Below, piece by piece: positions 27,060 to 35,754 of a DNA stretch of 64,000 nt. The notes beneath the pieces are model-generated. The model saw only the letters and a list, made by a program, of their open reading frames with translations. It did no database searches and had not been told where the DNA came from. The translations under genes and the position numbers were made by a program. The first letter of the stretch is position 1, and the number at the start of each line of letters is the position of its first letter. This DNA comes from Limisalsivibrio acetivorans (lineage in GTDB: Bacteria; Chrysiogenota; Deferribacteres; Deferribacterales; Geovibrionaceae), in assembly GCF_000421105.1 (NCBI RefSeq), contig NZ_ATWF01000001.1, positions 778,930 through 842,929 on the forward strand. Direction: 5' to 3'.

Positions 27060-27089
27060 GCCTCCTCCCTCTCTTATTGTGGAGGAGGC
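27060..27089 (+). terminator. Strong hairpin after the CheB-CheR gene
   Basis: GCCTCCTCC and GGAGGAGGC form a perfect 9-bp stem with a 12-base loop, 18 bases after the stop codon. No T run follows on the plus strand, so it may be a weak or factor-dependent terminator, or an RNA-stabilising hairpin. Confidence 0.4.
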
Positions 27090-27252
27090 ATCCTGTCCAA
27101 TAAACCCCTCATCACAATATGTTAACACGACTTACCTACGCTAGTACTTTGTCTGTATTTTTCAATTAACATGATATAGAGCATCTTTGTTCACGATTAT
27201 TTCATGTTGCCCATGTATACTGTTATAAATAAACAGCATACGGGGGCATTTC

Positions 27253-27723
27253 ATGAAAGTTGATTCAGTTTTCTTTGAAAGATACGACTACCCTGTACTT
27301 ATCTTTGACGATAACGGCTACCTTCAATACATGAACACAAGAGCCGGCGAATTCTTTGATACGGAGTCTAATAATACCAAATGCCACAACATATTCCGGG
27401 GTCTGAACTCTGAGTGCAGAAACCACATAAACTGCCTCTGCGGAAGGGAGCTTATAAGCTGTGCAAACTCGGACAGGGTGAGCTTTGTGCGCAAATCCAA
27501 AACACTCAAAGGTGATCTTTTCTTCATCGTAGACAGGCAGAAGGATGGTGATGCCCATATCGAGTTTTTGACTGACATAAGCGACACGGCAAAGATGTAT
27601 ATCGAAGAGGGATGGATGACAGAGGAAGAACTGGAAAACACAGTCATCGAACCGGACCGGGACACCGGCCCCTTCTATCTGCTGGACAAATACATGGATA
27701 AAACCAGCAAAACGATGCACTAG
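27253..27723 (+). CDS. Small PAS-like protein with a cysteine cluster
   Basis: The 156-residue protein starts in PAS style (YDYPVLIFDDNGYLQYMN). It carries six cysteines within about 40 residues (KCHN, SECRN, NCLCG, SCAN) around positions 50-80, then a beta-rich end and an acidic tail. The cysteine spacing resembles that of the redox-responsive PAS domains found fused to kinases, but here there is no output domain. The start follows a GGGGG-containing stretch. No partner is adjacent on its strand. The cysteines may hold a metal or Fe-S centre; this is inference. Confidence 0.65.
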   Translation: MKVDSVFFERYDYPVLIFDDNGYLQYMNTRAGEFFDTESNNTKCHNIFRGLNSECRNHINCLCGRELISCANSDRVSFVRKSKTLKGDLFFIVDRQKDGDAHIEFLTDISDTAKMYIEEGWMTEEELENTVIEPDRDTGPFYLLDKYMDKTSKTMH

Positions 27724-27916
27724 CTCAAACCACCCTAGCATGTCAACCCAGCAACCCCATGAAGAGTCCGGTTAACATTAGCCTCCTTCTGTAAGTGTGG
27801 TGTGTTTTGAATGCGTACGGTTTAATTCATGCCAAGATGCCCAATTCAGTAGACGTAGTGCTCAACGGAGATTCGGTCTTATATAAATGCAGAGGCTTTA
27901 TATCCTTTAATTACGC

Positions 27917-30253
27917 TCAGGCCTTATCATCAAGTGTATAGCCAGCTTCCGGAAGCGTTATTATAAAAACAGCCCCCTTCTCACCGCTATGATACTCGAG
28001 TTTACCTTTCATATGATTTTCAATAATCGATTTTGACATATAAAGGCCGATACCTGTTCCGCCCCTCCCCTTAGTGGTGAAATACGGAAGGAATATCTTA
28101 CCCAAATTATCCTCGGAGATCCCTTGACCAGTATCCTCAACGGACAACGAAACTGTGTGGTCGTACTTCTCCATCTTGAGAAGAATTGTTCCGTTGAAGT
28201 CCCCCTCTTCAGGATTAGCAAGAACAGCCTCCCTTGCATTGTGTATTATATTGAGAACGACCTGTTTCATCTCATTCGGGTAGCCACTCACGAAGGTTGA
28301 GATAAATATACATGCTTCCTCAATGTTGTGGTGACAGAGATCGCAACGTCCATAGACCTCCTGGTCGGTATTCTCACTGCATGTTATCAGCAGCCGGATC
28401 CTGTCCTTCTCAAGCTGGGGAGCAACGATCTTAACGGTCTCCACGAGCATCTCACGAAGGTTAAAGTCGGTCTTGACCCTGCTGGGGGTTAAGAAGCTCC
28501 TGAAATCATCTATAGTCTGGGACATATAGTTAAGCTGTCCCATACATTTAGCCACAGACTCCCTGAGGTATTCCTCATCAAGCTGGTCGAAATCTATGGC
28601 ATCCTCAATATCCTGAATGTACCCCGTCAACGCCGCCATCGGTTGACGCCATTGATGGATCACAGCCGAGAGCATCTCACCCGCCGCAGACATCTTGGTC
28701 TGCTGGATAAGGAGTTGTTCCTGCTCCCTCCTCTTCCAGGTCTCTTCCTCCACACGTTTCTCCAGATTGGCGTTTAGATCCCTGAGATCCTGCTCATATT
28801 TGATCTTTTCGGTAACATCGTGGAGGATGGCAAAATGGTATACCCCCTTCTCAAAACGGACAGGAGAGGCGTGTACTTCCATATCCCGAACGTCTCCATC
28901 CGCAAGTCTGTCCTTAACAATAATGCCTTTTATGCCTGTTTTGTCGATCTTTCTGAAGGTGTTCTCAAGGGTAGAGCTGTTCATTGTGCTGATATCACGC
29001 ACGTTCATCCTCTTGAACTGCTCCCGTGGATACCCGAAGAATTCGCTGGCGGCCATATTAACATCGACAATATCACCCGTTTCAGGCTCATAAAGGAGCA
29101 TTATAGCCTGATGATCGAGGAACATATTTTTAAAACGCTGATAAAGCCCAGATATCAGCTCATTCTGCTTAACGGCCTCCTCTTTGGAGCTGAACAGCTC
29201 TCCAGAGGTAAGCTTATGTTCAGCCACCTCTTCCTGAAGTTTCTTAGTCAAGGCAACAAGCTCCGTTGTCCGCTCTTCCACCCTTTTCTCAAGGTCACGG
29301 TTAAGCTTGTCCATCCGGCCAATCATATTGCCGAAGCTCATGTAAAGTATTAAAGAGCTGAGGATTATAACAAAGACTGCAAGCCCGATTATGCTCATGA
29401 TATGAAAGAAATGGGAATGTACCATTTCCGTTAGATTTAATAGGATTACAACACTTCCAAGAACCCTCTCATCGTAGGATGTAAGCTTCTTCGTTATGGA
29501 AACATAGTGTCTGTCTTCTATCTCTATTTCTGTAGAGTACCTGTAAAAATCGAAGTTTTCCGGAATATCACGCAGGGTGGTGGAGCTATACTGAATAAGT
29601 ACATGGTCACCAAAGCTTTCGTAGTCCTCGAAATCAGCTTCTCTCGTATTCTGGACAAATATACCGTATTCCGAACGTACAAACCGCTTAACAGTGTCTC
29701 CAATCTGGGCAATATCTATGGAAAAGCCAATGAGCCCTATGAACTCTCTATCCTTGTAAACAGGGGCTACAACCCTGTAAAAAACGCTTGATTTGGTGTA
29801 TACGAAACCGGAAACCATCTTTTTGGAATTAATGACATCATCAATAAATGCCAGCCCGCTTACATCATCTCCAAATTCATCCGGCTTGTGCATCCTAAGA
29901 AATGCTTTGGCATTTGAAGTTACATAGAATATGGACTGAAAATACGGGTTCTCCCTCTGGAGTGTTTTATATTTAGGAAGGGACAGTTCGTAGAGTTTAT
30001 CTCTGTCCCCCTCGGCAAAGGCGTTTATAAGTTCGGTATTAGTCTTGGAAAATCCTCGTATCCTTGATGAATATACACTTCTCATGGAGTTGAGCTCACG
30101 CTCGAAAACGGTGTCGATAAGCGTTTTCTTTTCAGATAGCTCTCTGCGGTAGTTATCCCTGTATTCAGTGACATTTATGTATAAATATACACTGGACAGG
30201 AGAAGAATAATAAAGATAACCAGGGCAATTGCCTTGTTTCTGGTGTCTATAAT
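27917..30253 (-). CDS. Membrane-bound PAS histidine kinase, probable non-ATG start
   Basis: The first ATG of the frame (30085) would give 722 residues and cut off the membrane anchor. The frame is open upstream and encodes a hydrophobic helix (VIFIILLLSSVYLY) and a periplasmic helix. The only start-like codons there are ATT at 30253 and ATA at 30250, 4 and 7 bases after an AAGAGGT motif, so a 778-residue product from ATT (or one fewer from ATA) is proposed. A Cache-like periplasmic domain, a second helix, a coiled coil, a PAS domain, a kinase box (AVIHQWRQPM) and a HATPase domain follow. The ATPase domain holds a Cys/His-rich insert (GRCDLCHHNIEEAC) not seen in its relatives. Kinase identity is firm; the start is inference. 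Confidence 0.7.
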   Translation of the reverse strand: MIDTRNKAIALVIFIILLLSSVYLYINVTEYRDNYRRELSEKKTLIDTVFERELNSMRSVYSSRIRGFSKTNTELINAFAEGDRDKLYELSLPKYKTLQRENPYFQSIFYVTSNAKAFLRMHKPDEFGDDVSGLAFIDDVINSKKMVSGFVYTKSSVFYRVVAPVYKDREFIGLIGFSIDIAQIGDTVKRFVRSEYGIFVQNTREADFEDYESFGDHVLIQYSSTTLRDIPENFDFYRYSTEIEIEDRHYVSITKKLTSYDERVLGSVVILLNLTEMVHSHFFHIMSIIGLAVFVIILSSLILYMSFGNMIGRMDKLNRDLEKRVEERTTELVALTKKLQEEVAEHKLTSGELFSSKEEAVKQNELISGLYQRFKNMFLDHQAIMLLYEPETGDIVDVNMAASEFFGYPREQFKRMNVRDISTMNSSTLENTFRKIDKTGIKGIIVKDRLADGDVRDMEVHASPVRFEKGVYHFAILHDVTEKIKYEQDLRDLNANLEKRVEEETWKRREQEQLLIQQTKMSAAGEMLSAVIHQWRQPMAALTGYIQDIEDAIDFDQLDEEYLRESVAKCMGQLNYMSQTIDDFRSFLTPSRVKTDFNLREMLVETVKIVAPQLEKDRIRLLITCSENTDQEVYGRCDLCHHNIEEACIFISTFVSGYPNEMKQVVLNIIHNAREAVLANPEEGDFNGTILLKMEKYDHTVSLSVEDTGQGISEDNLGKIFLPYFTTKGRGGTGIGLYMSKSIIENHMKGKLEYHSGEKGAVFIITLPEAGYTLDDKA

Positions 30254-30370
30254 GCTACCTCTTAATAAAATTTTAGAATTGTTTGTATGTATTTTATCTA
30301 AACTTTCTTCACTTATTTTACTAGCTTTGGAACAAAAATGAAACTCTTTTTGAAAAGATAATAAGGCCTG

Positions 30371-31903
30371 TTAAAGGCTTTTGGGAATGAAAATCCTGAA
30401 CTCTGTGAATTTGCCCAGCTCTGAATCGATCTCGATTCTCCCCCCATGCCCCTCGATAATCCTTGCCACTATGGAAAGACCCAGACCACTCCCGGGGAAA
30501 TCACGCTTGGAATTCATTGCCCTGTAGAACCGCTGTGTAACCATATCTATCTCATCTGCGGGTATTCCTGCACCGCTGTCACGGCATACAAAGCAGATAT
30601 GTTCTGTCGTGCTGTTAAGGGTGAGGATAATCTCACCATTCTGCTTATTAAACTTTACTGCGTTGGAAATAAGGTTCATCACCACATGGCGGAACATGTC
30701 TCCGTCCACGGAGATATACATATCTTCGGGCATATTCAGCTTAACATCCAGCTCCTTCTCCCGTATCTCCTGCTCAAAGATCTCCAGAACATTCCCAGCC
30801 ATCCTGGTGATATTAACCGGTATGAAGTGATACTCGTGCTGTTTATGCTCGAGTCTGCTGAGTGTTATAACCTCGTTAACGAGCATATTCAGAAGCCTTG
30901 CATTGCGGCGTATCGTCTCCACAGATTTCTTCTTAAGCTCCTCATTATCCTCCAGTTCAGGCTGCTCTAGGATCTCGCTGTAGCTCATTATCTTGGTGAG
31001 GGGGGTTCTTATTTCATGGGAGACGGAATCGATGATCTCCGTCTTAAAGCTGTTCATTGTTCTGAGAACTTCGTTATTCTCCTTAAGCTGCTCAACCAGA
31101 AGGACATATTTGCCCGTAACGTCCTTAAGCCTTCGCTTAAGGTTCTCTTCATTCATCAATATACTCTCACGCATGAGGTTGAAGGCATCGGCAAGCTCAC
31201 GGATCTCATCCCGAGACTTTACATCTGCGTTGATGTTGAAATCGCCAGACTTATACCCTGTGGCGGCATCGGTAAGCTTCTTTATATTCTCAAGGACAAG
31301 CTTTCTGAGGAGAATAATAACGGTGGCCAAAACGCCAAGGAATGTAAGGAAGCCGACAATGTAAAAATATGTATTGCTCTTGTTGATAGTCTTCTTGATA
31401 TCTTCAAGGGGAACTGTTATCGATATCCCCCCACGGAGATCACCCACCTGATACCCTTGATAAACATGGCATTCCATGCACGCCTTATTAACGTAAAGGG
31501 GGGCCATATAGCGATAGTATGACTTCCCATCCTCCTCCACGATCTCCTCATACTCTCTAAGACCGCTCTTAAGCTCAGAGAGTGCACGTATCTCGAACTC
31601 ATCGGGGGCATTGTCGGGGTTTATAAGCTCTGTACTGGTTATTCCGAAGCGGAAGTCGGACATAACATCGGCGTATTCAGAAAGGACCTTGGTGACCACG
31701 GCGGGGACAGGACGAACATCATCACGGTTTTCCGCCACCCATTGGCGTGTGATAACGACCATCTCAAATAGGGTCTGAGCCTGTATGTGTGCCTGCTCCA
31801 TCAGCAGATTGCGGTTGCTGTTCCTTATTAATGCCAGCGACAGGATGGTAACTGCCGCCGTAACCGCAGTAATGCTGAAAACGAGCTTAAAGGTAAGCTT
31901 CAT
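30371..31903 (-). CDS. Heme-sensor histidine kinase (DUF3365/Tll0287-like domain)
   Basis: The product has 510 residues. Transmembrane helices at about 7-26 and 178-199 enclose a periplasmic domain of the DUF3365 type with a c-heme attachment motif, C142-M-E-C145-H146, so covalent heme and redox or ligand sensing are expected. HAMP (about 200-255), a coiled coil, the kinase helix with H296 (SVSHEIRTPLTK) and a HATPase domain (GSGLGLSI) follow. The start overlaps the stop of the upstream OmpR-type regulator as ATGA. The pair is divergent from the octaheme cytochrome gene, which is its most likely target. The signal may be nitrite, NO, hydroxylamine or redox potential; this is inference. Confidence 0.87.
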   Translation of the reverse strand: MKLTFKLVFSITAVTAAVTILSLALIRNSNRNLLMEQAHIQAQTLFEMVVITRQWVAENRDDVRPVPAVVTKVLSEYADVMSDFRFGITSTELINPDNAPDEFEIRALSELKSGLREYEEIVEEDGKSYYRYMAPLYVNKACMECHVYQGYQVGDLRGGISITVPLEDIKKTINKSNTYFYIVGFLTFLGVLATVIILLRKLVLENIKKLTDAATGYKSGDFNINADVKSRDEIRELADAFNLMRESILMNEENLKRRLKDVTGKYVLLVEQLKENNEVLRTMNSFKTEIIDSVSHEIRTPLTKIMSYSEILEQPELEDNEELKKKSVETIRRNARLLNMLVNEVITLSRLEHKQHEYHFIPVNITRMAGNVLEIFEQEIREKELDVKLNMPEDMYISVDGDMFRHVVMNLISNAVKFNKQNGEIILTLNSTTEHICFVCRDSGAGIPADEIDMVTQRFYRAMNSKRDFPGSGLGLSIVARIIEGHGGRIEIDSELGKFTEFRIFIPKSL

Positions 31904-32589
31904 TTTTTAATCTTGTAGCCCACTCCGGAAACCGTCTTGATAATATCTGGATTCTTGGGGTTTATCTCCACCTTCTGCCTGAGGTTCTTAACATGAACAT
32001 CGAGGCTTCTCGACCATGAGTAAACCGTATTCTTCCCCCATATATCCTTTACAATATCGTCCCTTGAAAGTACCTGCCCCTTCTTTTCGCTGAAATAGAG
32101 GAGAAGATCAAACTCCTTCGGGGTTATGCTGGTTTTCTCTCCATTGATGTAAACGTTTCTTTCACATTTATCGATGGATATATGGAAGAATTCCACAACG
32201 CCGTCCTGACACTGCTCCTCCTCCTTCTCTGTGCGCCTGAGGATAGCCTTGATTCTGGCTGTAACCTCGATATTTTCGAAGGGTTTGGTCATGTAGTCAT
32301 CCGCGCCGTATTCAAGGCAGACAACCTTATCGGAGACATTGTCCCTGGCGGAGAGGATCATTATCGGTATTTCAAGCTCCTCTCTTATGATACGGCATAT
32401 CTGCTGGCCGTCTATATCGGGGAGGTTGAGGTCAAGAACAATGAGATCAACACTGTTGTTCCTGGCAAGCTCAAGCCCTTCCGCACCGCAGGAGGCTGTG
32501 AGAACTTTGTACTTCTCAAGGGTCAATAAAAGTTTAAGTATATCCAGAATCTCCGGATCGTCGTCCACAACAAGTATTGTTTTTGTCAT
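31900..32589 (-). CDS. OmpR/PhoB-family response regulator
   Basis: The product has 229 residues. It has a receiver domain with D9-D11, phospho-acceptor D53 (VLDLNLPD), a switch threonine and K104-type lysine (TKPF), followed by a winged-helix DNA-binding domain (about 130-229) with the SRSLDVHVKNLRQK recognition region. A GAGGAG site precedes the ATG. It is translationally coupled to the heme-sensor kinase and faces the octaheme cytochrome gene across a 175-base gap. It probably activates or represses that gene. Confidence 0.9.
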   Translation of the reverse strand: MTKTILVVDDDPEILDILKLLLTLEKYKVLTASCGAEGLELARNNSVDLIVLDLNLPDIDGQQICRIIREELEIPIMILSARDNVSDKVVCLEYGADDYMTKPFENIEVTARIKAILRRTEKEEEQCQDGVVEFFHISIDKCERNVYINGEKTSITPKEFDLLLYFSEKKGQVLSRDDIVKDIWGKNTVYSWSRSLDVHVKNLRQKVEINPKNPDIIKTVSGVGYKIKK

Positions 32590-32764
32590 AATTACTATTA
32601 GTACTCCTCACCATTTTTTTTGCAAGATAAACAGTAACTTCGGCACATGTAAAATATGTAAACGAACACTCTTCTAAACTTTAACATCACACACACAGAC
32701 TTAACAGCATCTTTTGATTCTTATCTTTATTATTACGATTAAATACTTGCGGGAGGTTGATTTT

Positions 32765-34393
32765 ATGAAGAAGTACTCTTGGTCATTTCCACTCCTCGGT
32801 TTGCTTGCTGTACTCGTAGTTTATGCCTGTACAGGCGTAAACGCCAGCCCCAAGCAGTCCGCAGAGATGGATCTTGATGCAGAAACAAAGGCTTGTATCG
32901 ATTGTCACGAAAATGAGCGTGTAGCTCCCAAGGTTCACGACCAGTGGGCGAGCAGTGCACACGCTAAGAACGGAATCGGCTGTATGTCATGTCACATGGC
33001 AGCGGAGGACGACTTCGATGCATACCAGCACGAAGGCGGCCCCCTTGTAGCCAGCCATCCTACACCTAAGGACTGTGCAACTTGCCACGAAAAAGAGGTT
33101 GAAGAGCACACCAAGTCCAAGCACGCTTATCCCTTCTGGCTTTATGCCGCAGCGGATAGAGCTGTTTTCGAGCCCATCGTTGGTACGAAGCAGGGTTGTG
33201 AAAGCTGTCACAACATCTCCGCCATGTGGCCCGACGGCTCCGTGGGCGAGTGTGACGTATGTCACTCCAAGCACAGCTTCGATCTTGAGCTTGCACGCCA
33301 CCCCAACACCTGTGGTGAGTGCCACCTCGGACCCGACCATCCCCAGCGTGAGATCTACTATGAGTCCAAGCATGGTAACATCTTCGCAGCCAAAGGGGAC
33401 AACTGGGATCTCGACTATCACTCAAGCGAAATGGACGAAATCCCCCATGAAGCACCCGTTTGTACAACATGTCACATGGATGCTTCACCCGGACTTAAGT
33501 CCACCCACAATGTAAGTGAAAGACTTGCATGGGAATCCCAGGCACCCTGGTCCTATAGAACCATCTGGTTCGAAGAGGAGCTCGGTACATGGGAAGAGAA
33601 GGAAGAAAGGATGAAGACGGTCTGCTATAACTGTCACGCACCCTCCTTCGTAAAGGATCACTACCTGATGTACGACCTCGTAAACCTTCAGTACAACGAA
33701 ATCCGCAGACAGTTCGTTAAGTGGATTAAGCTTTACACCAAGCTTGGTCTCATCGAAGTTCTCAAGGACCAGACTATCCAGGGAACCGAGAAGACCTTCT
33801 CCGGTACTGTTATCAACGGCAGCTGGTACACCACAGCATCCGAGCTTATGTACAACAGCTGGCACCATGAAGGACGCCGTTTCAGAATGGGTTCCGCCAT
33901 GGGCGCAGCAGACTACGTACAGTGGCACGGTATCTGGGAACTCCAGCATAACCTTCAGGAAATGATCGCATGGGGTGCAGAGCACGGTGTTGAAGAAGCG
34001 GAGAAGATCTACAAGTCCGATTCACCCACCAAGTTCTTCACCTACAAGCTCTATGACGTACCCGGCGGACTCTATTCAGTGGTTACCGCAGAGCAGTTCA
34101 GCGTACCCGCCCTCTACCAGATTATCCCTAACTACTGGGAGAAGGTTAAGGCGAACGTTGACCAGGCCTATAATAAGGGTCTGCTCTCCGAGGAAACCTA
34201 TATGCGCTGGCTCGAAAGATACGAAAACAGGGACGAGTATCTCGGCAAGAACTACGATGCTCACCCCATCTTCGAGAAGTACAAGAAGCGCCAGAAGATG
34301 GAGCTTGACCTTAGCGACCCCAGCACACCTCTCTCTCAGGCGGTTGGTGTAGGACTACCCTCACCCACACCCGCTTCAGAGAAGATAAAGTAA
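32765..34393 (+). CDS. Octaheme c-type cytochrome of the hydroxylamine oxidoreductase (HAO) family
   Basis: The product has 542 residues starting MKKYSW after a GGGAGG site; a longer in-frame start lacks one. A signal sequence (with C22, possibly lipidated) leads into eight CXXCH motifs: CIDCH, CMSCH, CATCH, CESCH, CDVCH, CGECH, CTTCH and CYNCH. Signature stretches of the HAO family are ECHLGPDHPQ and HHEGRRFRMGSAMGAADY. In anaerobes without ammonia oxidation these proteins are thought to reduce nitrite or hydroxylamine to ammonium; that is inference here. It is periplasmic. No NapC/NrfH-type quinol oxidase is adjacent. A heme-sensing two-component system is divergent and a SurA-like chaperone follows. 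Confidence 0.88.
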   Translation: MKKYSWSFPLLGLLAVLVVYACTGVNASPKQSAEMDLDAETKACIDCHENERVAPKVHDQWASSAHAKNGIGCMSCHMAAEDDFDAYQHEGGPLVASHPTPKDCATCHEKEVEEHTKSKHAYPFWLYAAADRAVFEPIVGTKQGCESCHNISAMWPDGSVGECDVCHSKHSFDLELARHPNTCGECHLGPDHPQREIYYESKHGNIFAAKGDNWDLDYHSSEMDEIPHEAPVCTTCHMDASPGLKSTHNVSERLAWESQAPWSYRTIWFEEELGTWEEKEERMKTVCYNCHAPSFVKDHYLMYDLVNLQYNEIRRQFVKWIKLYTKLGLIEVLKDQTIQGTEKTFSGTVINGSWYTTASELMYNSWHHEGRRFRMGSAMGAADYVQWHGIWELQHNLQEMIAWGAEHGVEEAEKIYKSDSPTKFFTYKLYDVPGGLYSVVTAEQFSVPALYQIIPNYWEKVKANVDQAYNKGLLSEETYMRWLERYENRDEYLGKNYDAHPIFEKYKKRQKMELDLSDPSTPLSQAVGVGLPSPTPASEKIK

Positions 34394-34420
34394 GCTAGGC
34401 GAAAAAACGCGATACCAACC

Positions 34421-34450
34421 GGAGGGGCCTTTACGGGCCCCTCCATTTTA
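34421..34450 (+). terminator. Terminator or attenuator after the octaheme cytochrome
   Basis: GGAGGGGCC and GGCCCCTCC make a 9-bp stem with a 6-base loop followed by ATTTTAT. It separates the cytochrome from the SurA-like gene and may reduce read-through into it. Confidence 0.75.
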
Positions 34451-34482
34451 TCAATCTATCAATGATTCGGAGGTAAACTCAC

Positions 34483-35001
34483 ATGAAGCAGTTCAAAGCG
34501 GCAAGAATACTGTTTCTCACAGCGTTCGCTCTTATCCTGAGCTTTCAAACGGTTATGGCTCAGAACGTTGTGGCGACACTGGACGGAAAAGAGATCACAA
34601 AGGCAAAACTTACTGAATACGTAAACAAGAAGCTCGGCGAAAGGTATGAGCACCTTCTTAAGGATGGGGAAGGACTCAGAAAGCTTGCCGGCTATTATAT
34701 AGACAGGCAGATAATCCTCGAATACGCCAAAGAGAACGTGGACACAGATAAACCCTTTATCAAGAACCACATCTCCTCAACAGGAGACAAGGACACAGTT
34801 CTCATCACAGCGGCACTCAAGGAGGCCGTGAACGATAAGGTTGAATACACCGAGCAGGACGTTAAGGATATGTTTGCTAAAGGTGGCTTCGGAACCATTA
34901 AGGATGCGGAGAACCACATAATCACAAACCAGAGAAAGGAACTTTTCAAAGACTTTATTACAAAGTTGAGAAGTAAACACGATATTAACTATAACGGCTG
35001 A
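34483..35001 (+). CDS. Periplasmic SurA-N-like chaperone domain protein
   Basis: The 172-residue protein has a signal peptide (about 1-26, ending VMAQ). It then has the start VVATLDGKEITKAKLTEYV, typical of the N-terminal chaperone region of SurA/PrsA-type peptidyl-prolyl isomerases, and a C-terminal helix rich in R/K. The catalytic parvulin domain is absent. A GGAGG site precedes the ATG. It follows the octaheme cytochrome across a hairpin. A role in folding or heme loading of that cytochrome is plausible but inferred only from position. Confidence 0.6.
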   Translation: MKQFKAARILFLTAFALILSFQTVMAQNVVATLDGKEITKAKLTEYVNKKLGERYEHLLKDGEGLRKLAGYYIDRQIILEYAKENVDTDKPFIKNHISSTGDKDTVLITAALKEAVNDKVEYTEQDVKDMFAKGGFGTIKDAENHIITNQRKELFKDFITKLRSKHDINYNG

Positions 35002-35010
35002 AAACAATAA

Positions 35011-35038
35011 GGGAGCCTTAAACGGCTCCCTTTTTTTT
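35011..35038 (+). terminator. Rho-independent terminator
   Basis: GGGAGCC and GGCTCCC form a 7-bp stem with a 6-base loop followed by eight T. It ends the SurA-like gene and touches the stop codon of the convergent thioredoxin-like gene. Confidence 0.9.
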
Positions 35039-35438
35039 ATCCCTTCTTGATCTTTTCCAGCGACTCGCTGAACTCTTTGTAACCGAAATAACCGTGGTGT
35101 TTTAGAAGAACATCCCCCTCGTTTGAGAGGATAACCTGAACCGGCACAGCCGTTATCTGAAAAGCTCCTGCTATCTTTGGATTAGCATCCACATCAATCA
35201 CCTCGAAACGGTAATCGGAGGCGTACTCACCGGTGAGCTTTTCGAAGGTTGGCTGCATCCTGCGGCAGGTAACACATCCATCGGAACTGAGCTGAATAAC
35301 AAGGGGCTTTTCCGAAGCACCCGCCATCGCCAAAAGCTCCTCCGGCTTCATACCACCTCCGGCTGCGGGCATCATTGAGAAAGTTATAACAATAGCAGCG
35401 GCGGCAAATATCGCCACCGGAACCAGCATCTTCTTCAT
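35037..35438 (-). CDS. Membrane-anchored thioredoxin-like protein
   Basis: This 133-residue protein has an N-terminal signal anchor (about 4-26) and a thioredoxin fold with C55-VT-C58 (SSDGCVTCRRM) and a cis-proline region (ITAVPVQVIL). The motif CVTC differs from thioredoxin CGPC, which suggests a periplasmic thiol reductase or oxidase. It could keep cytochrome c cysteines reduced, since multiheme cytochrome genes are nearby; this is inference. A GGAGA site precedes the ATG. Confidence 0.8.
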   Translation of the reverse strand: MKKMLVPVAIFAAAAIVITFSMMPAAGGGMKPEELLAMAGASEKPLVIQLSSDGCVTCRRMQPTFEKLTGEYASDYRFEVIDVDANPKIAGAFQITAVPVQVILSNEGDVLLKHHGYFGYKEFSESLEKIKKG

Positions 35439-35509
35439 ATGGGGTCTCCTTATTGTTTTTCGATGATTTTAGCAGAAAAAAGCGATTTCAAGCAAGGGTT
35501 CATCAACAG

Positions 35510-35695
35510 CTAGAGCCCATGTACTGCGGCAAAAATAAGTACAGCACCTGCGATGAAGATACCCGCTATAAAAAGGTACTGCCCGGTGGAGAACCGGTCG
35601 TAAAAGAAGCTAACGCCCTTCTCTAGAAATCGCCTTCCCAGAAGGGTGTTCAGAATTATAAACGCGGCTAACCTCATCACTGCCTTCATCCACAT
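35510..35695 (-). CDS. Small two-helix membrane protein
   Basis: The 61-residue product has two hydrophobic segments (about 6-20 and 38-58) around a basic/aromatic loop (GRRFLEKGVSFFYDRF). A GGGGG stretch lies upstream of the ATG. It shares a short divergent promoter region with the lipoprotein at 35755. No family is recognised. Confidence 0.5.
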   Translation of the reverse strand: MWMKAVMRLAAFIILNTLLGRRFLEKGVSFFYDRFSTGQYLFIAGIFIAGAVLIFAAVHGL

Positions 35696-35754
35696 TGCGC
35701 CGAAGACCCCCTTTGCTGTATAGTAAATATTATCTTTTCAGGAGAATATTACAA

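Noticed and set aside
28270-28360. c-type heme site in the kinase at 27917
   Set aside because: CDLCHH falls in the cytoplasmic ATPase domain, where cytochrome c maturation does not occur. Metal or Fe-S binding is more likely.
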